Assembly: GCF_000002235.5 (NCBI RefSeq)
Contig: NW_022145594.1
Span: 20,675,390 to 20,739,389, forward strand
DNA: 64,000 nt
Reading direction: 5' to 3'
Source of the DNA: Strongylocentrotus purpuratus
Lineage: Eukaryota; Echinodermata; Echinoidea; Camarodonta; Strongylocentrotidae
Made by a program: the position numbers and the translations under genes
In this document: piece after piece, positions 20,848 through 33,489 of the stretch
How positions within the stretch are numbered: the first letter of the stretch is position 1
Layout: every line of letters starts with the position of its first letter
Notes under the pieces: generated by a model
What the model saw: the letters and a program-made list of their open reading frames with translations, nothing else
Database searches by the model: none
What the model was told of the DNA's origin: nothing

Positions 20848-23349
20848 CTACATTCCATTTTATTTCCTTGGCTACTCCTGTACATACAAATAAGTCTTTC
20901 AAGAGCGTGTGTGCAGAAAATATAGTTTGTTTTTTCTATCGTTGATACTATTATGCAAGTATAAAAAATGTGTGATGTATTCCAGTTTTTCAACATGTAA
21001 CTGTAATAATGTTCTGATTCAGTGTAAACCGACAATTCATTATTGTATGATAAAACATATTATATTAATCAATGAAGATATTATGTAAGAAAATGTTCCA
21101 TGAATTTATATTCATGTATTACTACTAACTGCACATGTGGGTGGTATTGCTGGAGCTCTTGCAATCATCCTTATTCCTGAGTCGTTCACACTGCTAAGTG
21201 AAATTGTCATGTATATTTGTTTTGCTATTCCAACTCAAGAAACATGTAATATATAATATTATTGATTTTTTGTGTAATGATATAGCTTATATCCTTTTAG
21301 CATACAGGGCCTCTATTGAGTCTGAATGAGATATCGATGGTCTGAATAGCATATGGTTTCCATTAAACCATTAACCTGACATGAATTTGAACACATGATG
21401 TAATTTTCAAAATGACAAAAAATACAATGTTATTTTATTTGTTAAATATTTTTAACAAGCATATAATGTGCAAAATTGTGACGTTTACAATGCATACACT
21501 ATCCGTTCATTTGTTATGAAGTGAATATTTCTTCATCATTATTGTATTTGCTTCTCTAACTCAACTTGTTTATTGCCTGAAAGGAAACATGGACCATTAA
21601 CTGCCATATTAATTGTTATTGTAGCCAGGTACATGTAACTTAGTTGAAAGTGAATTACTGGTCGTATAATTGCACGTACCTCTTTAAGATACTGTCTAGA
21701 AGTAGCTTGAGAAGCTTGATTATGTAGTATAAAGGAATTGATGTATATTGTAAGGGTTTGGAATTGCCAAAATAATAACTGATAAGAAACTGTCTGAACC
21801 ATGATGAAGCATGCACAATTGGGACTGCATGAATATTTGATCCGAACTTAACCTCGTCATATTTCGACTATGAGGGAATTTGAAGACCAGTCCTTTTCAG
21901 AGGGCATTTATTATGCTAACTTTAAAGGTTTTTTTCTTAACTAACACCCCCATCCCCCCAAACAAAATATATAGATAGATACTAAAATAAAAATGAACAA
22001 ATCATTTTTCTAAAAACTAACAATACGAAATGTCAGATATTATGCTTTACCTTTACCGGAGGTCTGCTAACTATAATGGTGTTCTTCCAAAGTAACACCC
22101 CCAACAAGATTAAAAAAATAAATAAAAATTAACAAATCATTTTTCTATAGAATAAGAAAGGTCTGATATCATGTGTTACCTTTTCCAGAGCTCAACCTTC
22201 TCTTTAATATTCATGGGCTATACAGAGTGTCCATGAAAATGGAAAACCTAATTGTAATAATAGTCTTTAGTGTATAGATCATGCAATACTCGACATCTTG
22301 CACAACTTGTATAAAAATACGATAATTATGACCGATTTTTTTTTTTACTTCTAAAGATATGAGGTGTATATTCATTTTTATTTTGACACACCCGAGGTGC
22401 ATACTAAATATATGTATTGAAAGAAACAATGTGAGTACTACATGTATTTTGTTTTTCTCAAGATATGATGTGAATGATTTTTTTAATTTTTTTTTGTATA
22501 GACCTACTCCTGAAATATTTTAAAGCAGTACTGATATTTAGTTGTGTAAATATGAGGTGAATACCTGTCGAAGATATAGGCCTATAGTTGATATGGTGTC
22601 ATCACTATACTAACTTCGGTCTGGCGGTAATGTCTTTAATGGGGTTATAATTCTTTTCTTTTTTTTAACAGATTTTAGTGCATTTTGATTTTGTTTTTGT
22701 TTTTGTCGTAATTTAGAGAACGAATTTTATTTTGAAGAATTATTTGTATTGCTTTGATATTGAACGAAATAAAAATAAAAAATACGAGAACAGTGTGTTT
22801 GTGTAATTGTTATTTAAAAGAACGTGTAGTTAACGCACCCGTACGCATTCGCATAGACGAAACGTTCACCCGGGTAAAATGGTTGAGGTTGATTTTATAC
22901 ACTCTAGGTACACAAAAATTACCCCTTTTCAGGTGATGTGTACATACACATAGTGCTAAGGTAAGAGTAGCGTTAGATTTCTAAGATGAAACAATACTTT
23001 TGTACTCACCTTTGTACTATTTTTGTATTAAAAGTGCAGGCTATACAATGAAACACATGCAAAGTTGTCTATGTGCGGCCCTGATGTTGATCTCCAATGA
23101 ACGCGTGGGAATTAGATGGTGAATGGAAGGAGAGAGGATCATGGACGATGGACCGAAAGAGAAACTAAAAGGAGATGATAAAGAGGAGAGTGCGAACGGT
23201 ACAGGCTGTATCCCAGGAGAATGTTGGAAGTATCAATCAATGTTGTTGTTGCTTTGGTTTTAGTATATCATTAACTTGAATATATTTACGCCAATATACG
23301 GGCATCTGTCACCTCGTATTCTAATTAGTCCATTGCCTAGCTGGACAGG
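20848..23349. other. Long non-coding stretch
   Basis: No exon or known element is recognised apart from a two-unit repeat at 21,911-22,195 and a TACAGAGTGTCC at 22,219 that resembles a mariner-type end without a partner. Confidence 0.45.
21911..22195 (+). repeat. Two diverged tandem units of about 150 bp
   Basis: Both units share GCTAACT, TAACACCCCC, AACAAATCATTTTTCTA and GTCTGATATCATG-like stretches, offset by about 150 bases. Confidence 0.6.
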
Positions 23350-23397
23350 TTTCGTGTCGCGCGCCCATGCAATCAGTTTAGAAAATAACACACCCCA

Positions 23398-23788
23398 ACC
23401 CCGGCCCCCCCCACTCAGAGGTCGAAATGACCGCATGCGTGTTGCCAAAATGTCCGGTAAAGGGGTACTTTTCGTGCCACAAAGTCCGGCCCGAGAATTG
23501 TAAAAAAAGGGGTGTATTTGACTTTTCATCCGGAGATTTCTTTAAAAAGGGGGGTGTTTTTCTTTTTTTCTCTCATCTCTTTGGACTCCTGAGAAATTAT
23601 TCCGAATTTAGGGGGGTACATTGAGCATTTTTCCTGATTTAGGGGGGTCTCCAAGGCAGGAAAAGCACGCGAAAAGCCCGCGAAAGGGGGGTTCGGAAAT
23701 GTTGGCAGTCCTCAGATAGGGGGTGCTTTCAAAAAAAGGGTACGAGCATATGCGTACCCTAAATAACACTGAGTGGGGGGGCCGGGAC
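23398..23788. mobile_element. 390-bp GC-ended MITE
   Basis: The termini CCGGCCCCCCCCACTCAG (left) and CTGAGTGGGGGGGCCGG (right) are inverted repeats, and the element is absent from the paralogous site near 33,530. The inside is full of short G runs and has no coding frame. Confidence 0.7.
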
Positions 23789-24042
23789 CCCAACGCTATA
23801 ACAGAGACCGAGATCCTTTCATTCCTAACCTATACAGCAACTGGAGTATTTTCGGGGTCGCGTGATATGTGTGGAAGGATGCGTATAAGACAGGAGGACA
23901 TGGATGATTGAAGAAGAAAAAATATATGTTAAAACGGACATAACCTGGACTATCGTATTCATATCATGCAGTGAGGTTATCTTCAAGTATAATGTTTCTG
24001 TAAGCTGCCATATGTTAGTTCGGTTCCAAAACATTCTATATT

Positions 24043-25631
24043 GTAGGATTATTTTTGGATTTTTCCAAGGCATTTTACACGATTGATCATAACATTTTGT
24101 TTTAAAAACTTCAGCATTATGGTGTCAGGGGTAAGGCGTTGGAGTGGTACAAAAGTTACCTCAGTAGTCGTACACAGTTCGTTTCATTAAATGGGATTGC
24201 ATCGAGTGTCAAGCCTGTCACGTTCGGTGTTCCTCAGGGATCTCTGTCAGGGCCTCTACTATTCATAACATATATAAATGACTTCAAATTTTCATCCACA
24301 CTATTGTCATTTATACTATACGCAGATGACTCAAGCATATTTTATTCTCATCAGAATCCTCAAATTCTTGTTGAAACTGTAAATTCGGAACTTGAGAATA
24401 TTGCACAATGGATTTTTGCGAATAGACTGTCACTGAATTTGGACAAAACTAATTTCATATTATTTAGCAATTCAATCTCCGATTTACCTGGAGATATCTG
24501 TTTCAACAATGTTAAAATTAAGAAAGTAAAATCGACCAAGTTTCTTGGCCTGTCTATCGATGATAAAATGTCCTGGAAAATACATACAAATTATTTGTGT
24601 TCATTACTATCAAGAAATGCTGGTGTTATATACAAACTGAAACCTATGTTCCCAACATATGTATTGCAAATGCTGTACTCCACTTTAATGTTGCCCTACT
24701 TGAACTATGGTATTCTTGCCTGGGGTAGTTCATTGAAACTTCAACTGGACAAAATCCTGGTTGTTCAAAAAAGAGCAATACGAACAATTTGCAATGTACC
24801 TATTCGTACTCACTCGAGCCCTCTTTTCTTTAATACTAAAGTACTGAGAGTTCGGGATATTTTTAATTTACAATTAGGCTGCCTCATGTTTCAGCTGAAT
24901 AACAACGAACTGCCCCAGGCACTATCTTATTTGTTTAAGAAAAGAAATCAAGTCCACGAATATTCTACCCGACAGGCGTTTTCCTATCACCTTCCTAGAA
25001 CGAGAACAAGCTTTGCTCAAAATACCTTAATATATACAGGTCCTAAGTTCTGGAATTCTCTCGATTCTGTGATTAAAAGGTCTGTAAGTGTACATGGATT
25101 CAGAAGAAAATTGAAAAGTTATTATTTGAATACATATTGTCATTCCTGATTCTTGACTATTCTTGTCTCCAAACTGTATACTTATGTTCATTACAATGAG
25201 TAACTATAAACGGTATGACCATACCAACTATGTTTATAATATACTCATATGGAGAACAAACTATATTGTAGAATTGTTTCAATAAGCTGCAGGTATATTC
25301 CCTTCCCTTTTCCTTGTCTTTTGTAGTTAACTGTGAGTATCGGTTCATGTATCCCTGTAATCTCCCTTTCCCTGTTTTAGCGTGTATTTGTATTTTATAA
25401 ACTTTACTTTAGTTAATTATGTCATGTTTAATTTAAGGAGCCTATCCACAACAAGGTCTGCTTTTCCATAGGCTCCGCCACTGTATCTCTTAAGTTAAAC
25501 TTAATGGACAATATTCTGAATAGTGTGTACCGGTATTGTATGTACATGTATAAAACAATCATTTTAAATATGTTGTTACACTCTTTGTAAAATGAGATAT
25601 TGTGGAAACCAATAAACTATCTATCTATCTA
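24043..25631 (+). mobile_element. 5'-truncated CR1/L2-like LINE with target duplication
   Basis: The main frame (24,139-25,149) encodes the RT palm and thumb: FGVPQGSLSGPLLF, LYADDSSIF (catalytic YADD), then the typical SRLDYC-like region and an ending with PKFWNSLDSVIK. Just upstream, DFSKAFYTIDH is followed by an in-frame stop (about 24,103), so the RT is broken near motif A. The 3' end has AATAAACTATC and a TATC microsatellite. An 8-base duplication TCTATATT flanks it (24,035-24,042 and 25,632-25,639), and the paralogous site at 33.78 kb is unoccupied, so both edges are well defined. Confidence 0.85.
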
Positions 25632-25815
25632 TCTATATTCAGCAGCTTCTGACCCTTTATCTGACCAATTAGAAAAGTTGAATAATTAAATTTCCTTGCC
25701 ATAATTAGTTTTTAAGTTATTCATTTTGCGAGCCCCCGAATTAATTCATGAGGATCATAAATTATGTTTACATGTAGTAATAAATTGCTTTAACGGATGC
25801 CTTTTGGAGAAAAGC

Positions 25816-27038
25816 TCTTATTTTCACAAAGGCATCGGGTCGAGGTTCATCGAATACGATATTAAAAACGTGGAGGCTGCATGCTCGGAGAAAATATGAA
25901 TAAGCTGCTATGAAAGAAAGGGATATAAATTAAATATTCTGATAAAGCGAATCACAAACTACATGAACAAACGAGGAGAAAAAACGTGATAGAGAGAGGA
26001 TAGCATGTCAATTACATTTATGTGGTGCGAAGCTTCTAAAATTCGATACTACAATAATTTCAAAGGAAGATGGCGTCCTAACAGTACTGAGATCATTGGC
26101 AATCTATTCACAGAGTTTGGCAAATTTGATTTTATTTGGTCACAACATGACGTATATTCTTTATTTTGTGCTCACCCAACAAGTCAGTATTCGTCATGTT
26201 GTACCTTACTGAACTAGATTGGACAAACTCTACCCTCTCAAGTACTCTGATTAAGGTATTTGCCGCGTCAATGTCATATTATGAGAGTCTGCATGTCGGT
26301 ATGCATGCCCCGGTATAGTCAATTCCACATTTTCATAACATCTGAGCACTTAGAGTTTATACTGAGACCATCAAAGTCATTAACAAAAAGTTTGTTTGGC
26401 CCCGAAAGAGACCCATACAATTTCTGTCGGGGAATTTTTTCGTTGCAAGCTTGGCATTATTTAATCAGTTGTAAGGGGCATGTGTCATAGCCGCCAAATA
26501 GCTATAACCCTAACCAGGGCGGCGGAGCGTCTTTCAAAGAGGGGGGGGGGGACCCTTTGATCAAGCTCCCACGCCAACCAATATGAAAATGTATGAATCG
26601 GTTCACAATGAATAGAGGTTTTTATTGTATTACTCTCTTAGTATTACAATTATAATTTATCTATAATCTAAAATAATATATCCACTTAAAATATATGATA
26701 TCATATTTTTGGAAAATAACAGCAACAAAAAGGCAATTATATTCATGAGTATGATTGATATATTTGGCCAAAGGGCATTTACGATCTCTGGTGAGGAAAA
26801 TACATACCGGTAGAATTAGGATCGTGATGAAATGACCTTTTAACATTTTATTTATCCACACATGATAAACAAGATCTGAAATATTTAAAGTAATTTCAAA
26901 CGACTAATATCATATTTTATTTATTCACAATTATTATTTTTGGACTTATTTTCCTGCTACTAGCTGCATGAAATAGGCACCCTAGGTGGCATTCTGATTG
27001 GATGTAAGGTCCTGAATATGTATTTCATTGATTAAGAC
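25816..27038. other. Non-coding, nothing recognised
   Basis: A G run lies at 26,541-26,550. No exon-like frame with homology is seen. Confidence 0.45.
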
Positions 27039-27345
27039 ATGTATAAGAGGCTGAGGACTAAACACCTGCCACAAGAGATCTTCCTCCTCTCAGACACAAC
27101 CAAGGGCGACGCATTTACAAAAGTCACACTGATATACAGCTCCCTTCTCCTCCTTTCTCAACTATGTGAAGAACTGAATAGTGCAACACTAATTTGTATC
27201 TACAAGATTCCTGTAAACTGTATCTCTCTCTTTCCTCTCAATGACTACTAATTGACCTGCTTATGGACATATCTACATGCAGCATCATGTTGCTGATCTC
27301 CGACAAAAGCGGAGGGAAAACAAAATGAAGAAGAAGAAGAAGATA
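27039..27345 (+). mobile_element. 3' end fragment of a LINE with AAG tail
   Basis: The sequence GCTGATCTCCGACAAAAGCG then GAGGGAAAACAAAATG and AAG repeats (27,293-27,340) parallels the end of the LINE at 36.3-39.0 kb, where GCTGATCTCC, AGCGGAGGGA and GAT repeats occur in the same order. The short frame before it is a likely relic of the C-terminus. Confidence 0.55.
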
Positions 27346-27368
27346 GAGTAACGGACCTCTAGGTAATC

Positions 27369-27395
27369 CTAACCCTAACCCTAGCCCTAACCCCG
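27369..27395 (+). repeat. Short interstitial telomere-like CCCTAA run
   Basis: About four to five CCCTAA units with one changed base. Compatible with the animal telomere repeat, but far too short to indicate a chromosome end. Confidence 0.6.
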
Positions 27396-27587
27396 ATTTG
27401 CGTCACTTTAATTATGACGATTTATTCACGACGCTACTCGCACATAGTGAGAAGATTTAGTTCACGGAGAATGAGTGAGTATGATTGAAATATGAGTAGA
27501 TTAGCAATTTTACTAGTATAATTATGACACACGTATCGGCACGCACACTGCGACGTGGTGAATAATTCATGTTCATATCGTCAATTA

Positions 27588-27602
27588 GTTGCCAATAGCA
27601 AC
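27588..27602. promoter_or_regulatory. RFX X-box-like palindrome
   Basis: GTTGCC-AAT-AGCAAC is an imperfect inverted repeat fitting the RFX consensus of two GTTGCY half sites with a 1-3 base gap. A CCAAT box lies 45 bases away. No gene is recognised close by, so function is speculative. Confidence 0.3.
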
Positions 27603-28116
27603 CTTTGAAAAGCAAACCAAGCGTAAGCTGCAGCCAATGGGTGAGCGTAGTCTCCGCAATCAGACACGAATTATAAGTAGTGTTTGGTTAAGACAAAGTT
27701 TTTGTCGTTAAATTCGAAGAAAATAATCATTTAAGAATGTATAGGAATCAAACAAGTTTTTGAATAATTAAAACAACAACAAAAAATATTGTCACAACAT
27801 TAACATAACAAATATGCAGTTAAAGGTCATCCAAAAAGCAACATTATAACTTTATTATTATTCTTATTATCATCATTATCATTATGTTTATTATTGGAAT
27901 CTAAAATGATTTTTTTTTTAAATAAAGAATGAGCACTTGAGATTCATAGGACCGACCCCCCACCCCCCCCCCCCACAAAAAAAAAACCTTCACATATACT
28001 TTCACTTCATATTCTACACTCTACACGATATGCGCTACTTATGGTCAGGTTTGTTCCTGGGCCTACAATTACCTTGGCGTGAGTATATAAAACGAAAAAA
28101 ACGCGCGTAATAAATA

Positions 28117-28525
28117 ATAAATTCGCCGCTAATTCCTATTTGTATCCAATTTTAGGAAACTATCAGCAAATGTAGATTATTATATACGTCATCGAATTCG
28201 GGGTACACAAATTGTAGCAGCCGCCTTAAAAAAGATACAATTTGAATGAAATTGGGACTTACCTAAGGGTACCTAAGGGTAAATAGCGCATAATGTGAAG
28301 GATATATAAAGGGGGTCGGGCTTGAATAAATTCGCCGTTACCTTCCATTAGCATTAAATTGGATGAAACTCACATAAAATGTAGATTATTATATATGTCA
28401 TCGAATTCAGGTAGCACAGATTTTTGCAGCTGCCATCAAAAAGTTCTAATTCGAGTGAATTTGGGCCATTGTAAAGAACAACCCTGGCCGTGAGTAGCGC
28501 ATAGCACAAAACGTGTAGGGTATGT
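28117..28525 (+). repeat. Two tandem units of ~208 bp
   Basis: Both units start AATAAATTCGCCG (28,117 and 28,325) and share GTAGATTATTATATA-GTCATCGAATTC and TAGCGCATA. Confidence 0.75.
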
Positions 28526-28819
28526 GCTAATTATTAATTTACATTGCTATAGAATATTTAGATTCCAATCATTAACCTGAATAAATGATGATAATAATAA
28601 TGATAATAACATTCTAAATTTGTTATTATGGACCTTTATTTATTTTTTTTATAATGTAAATGCTTTGATAATTTGAATAGGGTTCGATTTAAATTGCAAA
28701 AAACGCGTTCTATTGCTGTATATTTAAAAAAAACTATTAATTATGTCACACCTCTACGAATTGGACGAGGAAAAAACGACTAGATTGTAAGTAGAGCTGT
28801 AAGTAGAGTCGAGTAGATA

Positions 28820-29065
28820 TGCCACCAGACTATAGGTCACAAGTTATGAGGTTTGAGCCGCCGCACTAAAGGCAAGAGGCTAATTTACATTTGCCACACT
28901 CGACCCAGATGAAGTAAATGAGTACCTGGTATGATTATTCATTGAAATACCCTATGCATTGAAAACGGCTGCCGGAGCTAAAGCTAGGGTAATAATTCCC
29001 AAAGAATAGGGACGTTATTACAATGTGATATGCGCTATACAAGAACCGAATAACATTATTGATGC
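28820..29065 (+). mobile_element. Degenerate SINE
   Basis: A decayed B-box-like region (TGAGGTTTGAGCCGCCGC) is followed by CTCGACCCAGATGAAGTAAATGAGTACC, then GCGCTATACAAGAACC and an ATT-like end. This resembles the plan of the 702-1,042 SINE and the tail near 55,500. Confidence 0.45.
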
Positions 29066-29867
29066 AAGACTACTCCTATTCGTGTCTACCTGCGAACGCT
29101 ACGTTCAGCAGCCAATCGGAGCGCGATCATACTGTTCAACATACTGGCCCCGTGCATTATCCATAACAGTTTAGCTGCTGAGTGTGGATGCCAGCTGCCA
29201 GCGATTGCGTGTTGCTAAGCAGATTCCCCTTGTTGCTAAGGAACTCCATTCGAAAAACATACCGATAACCCGATCGAAACTAACAACATTTTCGCCGATT
29301 TCTTTCACCGGAACGCTCGTGAGTACGATAAAAACGTATGTTATATCATAAATGCTTCTTAGTTTGTTAAATCGAAATATCAGGCCAAACACATGTAGAA
29401 AGACATAGACTGTCATGAAAAAGTGGCGACGCGATTTGACGCCGTACGAAGTTTGGTGGTAGTCCACTGTCTACAGTAGACGGACGTAGGCAACCTGGGG
29501 TTTGGTATAAAAAGGGATGCATTCTGGGATGCCTATAGGATAGGCTATATGCTATGGAGGTATTTGTTGTTGTTATTTAAATAGTTTCCGTATTCTCCTT
29601 CTTCTTTTTCGCTATGAGTATAAGGACATGCCACCGTCGAGTGTATTCTAGTACCGATTACTTGATGTAGGGCCCTATGGGCTGTGCAGGTATATACAAT
29701 TATACTTTATAGTGACTCAGTACATCTAAAACTGGCCTACACAGAATCATGCAGTATGTGCAGTTAAAAAGACATCCGTAGCTTAACGGAGCTACCCTAA
29801 GTTCTAGCGGGTCTAGTGTGGTGTGTGTGTCTTGGTGTGGAAAAATCAGCTTTAAACCTCGGGAAAT
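29066..29867. other. No gene recognised; CCAAT and X-box half sites
   Basis: CAGCCAATCGGAGCGCG at 29,109-29,125 and two GTTGCTAAG words (29,211 and 29,233) suggest a promoter-like patch. A 98-residue minus-strand frame (29,171-29,467) has no recognisable family and may be chance. Confidence 0.3.
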
Positions 29868-32800
29868 AGCTCAATTCAATTCTATTCAATCCAATTTAAT
29901 TCAATGTATTCACTTATAAAAAACACATGATAAATAAATACAAAAATATGATATTACAAACATCATGACAATAAATTCAATTGAACCTTGGTTTTAAAAT
30001 GAGTTGGGACAAATGAAAGATTAAACATTTTGTTAATTTCATCCCTACATTGAAAACAAGAACATTATAAATTACTTTACTCTCTAAAAATCGAGGACAA
30101 TTTTTGTATTACAACTCCAATATCAGATGTTTGGCACAAACGCCAAGTTAAACGGTACAACGACGATGATGGAATGACTAGGTAGATAGAGAAAGGGGAT
30201 GAGAGAAGGGCAAGGAAGAATGAGAGAGATAATTTGATGAATGAACTTAGGAAATCAAATCAAAATAATAAATGTACAAAAACTATTGAACTCCTGAATC
30301 GCCCAAGAAGAGTTTTGTGCACTTGTTATAAATTGAGTTGGTGAGGAGCCACTTCCTAGGTCCTAAGTAAAATACAAAATTTTGTAATATGGATGTCCAA
30401 GCACAGGGCATATGGAAGTTATGAGAATTCCATGTGGAGTAAGGATGTATATATCCATTTATCCATATTAGATATGAAATATTCTGTTAATACATCAGGC
30501 AAGAATTTGTTGTGTGTCAGGAGTAGATGAGCATATCAAGAGATAATGTATACGTATCAAAACATTTAAAATGTGCATCTGTACAATATAATAATTTGTT
30601 GGAGAATTAACAGATCAATTACACATGATTCTAAAACTGTTTTCTGTAATGTATTATAGCTGCTTAAAACTGCCCATATAACATTTCAATAATTGAAATG
30701 GGGATGTATACGTGTAAAGTCTATTTGAAACTCCCATACACTTGGAAACCTTATTTTCACTCCATGACAACTCATCATGAACTGATATGTCAAGGAATTT
30801 AGTAACATGCACCTGCATAATTTCATTATCACTCATACAAATGTTACACTTGTAACATCAATATTACATTTAGTGAAAATCATCATATTTGACTTCGATG
30901 TATTAAAAACAAGTCTATTAACTTTAAACCGTGCATGCACTTTAATAATTTTGACATGCATTTCATCAACAAAAGTAGACACATTTTTATGAACCATTGA
31001 TATTGTAGTATCATCGGGAAACAACGTGAAGTTTAATTTATCAAAAGTAAAGCGAATTTCGTGAATATATATATATTATATATATTATTGAAAAAGCCAT
31101 CTCTTGATCCAGAGGCTCTTCAGAATTACCGGCCTGTGTCGAACCTTCCATTTCTGTCCAAGATCCTAGAGCGTGTTGTCTTCTCAAGACTATCAGAATA
31201 TCTTCTAGATAATGATCTTCTGGACAATCGTCAGTCTGCATATCGGCCGCATCATGGTGTAGAGACTTTGCTCGTCAACCTATCAAATGATGTCTTAAGG
31301 GACATGGATGATGGGAGAATTACTGTTCTGTTACTACTTGATCTATCTTCCGCATTTGATACTGTCAATCATATAATTATGTTAGATACTTTGAAATCAC
31401 TTGGTGTAGATGGAAAAGCTCTTAAATGGTTTAAGTCATACTTATGTGAAAGGTCTCAAATTGTTTGTGTTAATGATTCAAAGTCTGATCCTGCTGCGTT
31501 GGTTAGTGGTGTTCCGCAAGGATCTGTTGGAGGCCCAACACTTTTCTCAATTTACTTAAGTGGTCTAAAACAGATTTTACAATGTCACTCTTTTAATTAC
31601 CATTGTTATGCAGACGATATCCAACTGTATACATCATTCCTACCTAACCAAACCAATGTCATTGATACCATCACAAAACTTGAAGCTTGTGTTCATGATA
31701 TCAAGAAATGGATGAGCTCTAATTCCTTGCAATTAAATCAAGAGAAATCAGAGCTGTTGTTTATGGGTTCTAAAACTTTATTAGACAGGGTGAGCCTTCC
31801 CTCTATTAGGGTTGATGATGATGTTATCACTCCATCTAAATCATGTAGAAATCTTGGAGTTTTATTTGATTCTACGATGTCCATGTCAGTTCAGATCCCG
31901 GCTGTTTGTAAATCTGTCAGGTATCAACTACGTAATTTAGGAACTATTCGCAAGTATTTAACCCGCTCGGCCACAGAAAAAATAGTTCATGCCCTCATAT
32001 CGTCTCGACTTGACTTCGGTAATGCACTTTTGTTTCAGCTGCCACAATCTCAACTCTCACGGTTACAAAAATTACAAAATTCAGCAGCCCGTATTGTTAC
32101 CCTTACCAGACGTACTTCTCACATTACTCCTGTTTTGTCTTCACTACATTGGTTACCTGTTGAATCCCGTATTGTATTTAAATTATTATTGCTTGTTTTT
32201 CACTGTATACATGGATCTGCCCCAGAGTACAATATTAATTTGTTAATGTCTTATAATCCTCCCAGACGCTTAAGATCTTCCGATTCTCAATTGCTTGTTG
32301 TTCCGAAAACTAAGAAATCATGGGGGGATCGGTCATTTGCACACGCTGGACCTTACCTATGGAACCAATTGCCACAACATATTCGTTATATTTCAAGTGT
32401 AGATTGCTTTAAACATGCCCTTAAAACTCATTTGTTCAAAGCAGCTTTTCAGTAGATTTAGTTTTATTTTCACATTGTCGTCGTTCATTTTTGTGTGTAT
32501 TTTCTTGTGTACTTATATCTTTTCTTCTCCATGCGCCCCGAACACATTATTCATGTGGAGTTGGCGCAGTACAAATACTCTGTATTATTATTATTATTTA
32601 AAATATAAGAGGACCAAGAATAGACCCTTGGGGGAAAAGATTGATATATAGAAGAGATGGAATTATGAACGGCAAACGGTTGTCGAGTTTTTGTGTAACC
32701 AGTTTAATGTTATTCATCTAATACCATACATAAACAAAATCCTTATCAGTACTTCATGGTGCAAGCAGTCGGAAGCTTTAGATAAATCTAACAATAAACT

Positions 32801-33470
32801 CACTGTGATTTCCTTTTCAAAGGCCTGACAAATATCGTGGAAAAACGTTATTAAAGCAAATGATGTTGAGCGTGAAGCTCTAAAGCCATATTGATTACAA
32901 AATAAAATATTATGCTGCTCAATAAATGCTACAATACGAGTATACAAACTTCTCGCGAGAATTGTAGAGAACAAATGAAGAACAGATATAAGACGATAAT
33001 TTCACTATACATTGGAATAACCTTGGCTATTTTCATTTGGTCAGAAAAACGCCCAGTTTGTATTGAATCATTATACATTTTGCAAAAAGGATCACGAAGA
33101 ATATGTTTAGTCTTATATAGCTATATGAATATCATCGCAACCACTACATTCTGTTTTAATCTTGCTTATAATATTAATAATTTCACATTTAGTTATTAGT
33201 TTACAAAAGAAGGAATAATAATTATATTGAATATATTAGGAATTGTATTTGGTGCAACATTGCCAAATGTGTCACCTAACATACGTGCAATATTAACAAA
33301 ATATTCATTATAATTTTCATCTACAGTTTCATTATCAATTACATTCTTATTATCATAAAAAAGGTTGACATAATTATTGTTATTTTTTACCTAATAATGA
33401 ATTTATAACCTTCAAAGTTAATGACATTTTACCTAACAGTTGTTTTAATGTTGTATTATCATACTGTCTT
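29868..33470 (-). mobile_element. CR1-like LINE on the minus strand, interrupted by another LINE
   Basis: On the minus strand the right part reads YRLISVLHLFSTILARSL (32.9-33.0 kb), QYGFRASRSTSFAL and LLLDLSKASDCLHHE, then PQGSILGPLIF near 32,610-32,640. The left part resumes with LFPDDTTIS (the YADD position changed to FPDD) near 31,005, LVFNTSKSNMM, KFLDISVHDELSW and a decayed C-terminus. It ends with ATTGA-like repeats at about 29,870-29,910. The 1.5-kb plus-strand LINE sits between PQGSILGP and the FPDD motif. Frameshifts and the lost catalytic box make it inactive. Confidence 0.8.
31083..32600 (+). mobile_element. 5'-truncated L2/CR1-like LINE with an open RT frame
   Basis: An uninterrupted frame to 32,455 encodes most of an RT: NYRPVSNLPFLSKILERVV, LLLDLSSAFDTVNH (motif A), SGVPQGSVGGPTLF, CYADDIQLY (catalytic YADD), then LGVLFDSTMSM, SRLDFGNALLF, HWLPVESRIVFKL and the usual PYLWNQLPQHIR ending. 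It lacks the endonuclease. The 3' end carries TTGGCGCAGTACAAATACTC and a TTATTATTA tail (32,584-32,600). It landed in opposite orientation inside the older LINE at 29.9-33.5 kb. This is the best preserved RT in the window and so one of the youngest insertions. Confidence 0.85.
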
Positions 33471-33489
33471 TTGGCATTCCTTGTTTTGG

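Larger units (their letters stand above)
23350..25815 (+). repeat. Duplicated segment, copy 1 (carries a MITE and a LINE)
   Basis: The pieces 23,350-23,398, 23,793-24,042 and 25,632-25,815 are collinear with 33,490-33,970. Copy 2 lacks the two insertions and so acts as an empty site for both. Confidence 0.75.
27346..28116. other. Non-coding region with promoter-like motifs
   Basis: Contains the telomere-like run, an X-box-like palindrome (separate entry), a CCAAT box at 27,633, and an AT-rich part with a C run at 27,955-27,974. No exon is seen near the motifs. Confidence 0.35.

Noticed and set aside
24139..25149. 336-residue frame as a host gene
   Set aside because: It is the RT of a 5'-truncated LINE with a target duplication and a TATC tail.
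29171..29467. 98-residue minus-strand frame as a membrane protein gene
   Set aside because: Unknown sequence with no splice or family support; left as a note in the region entry.
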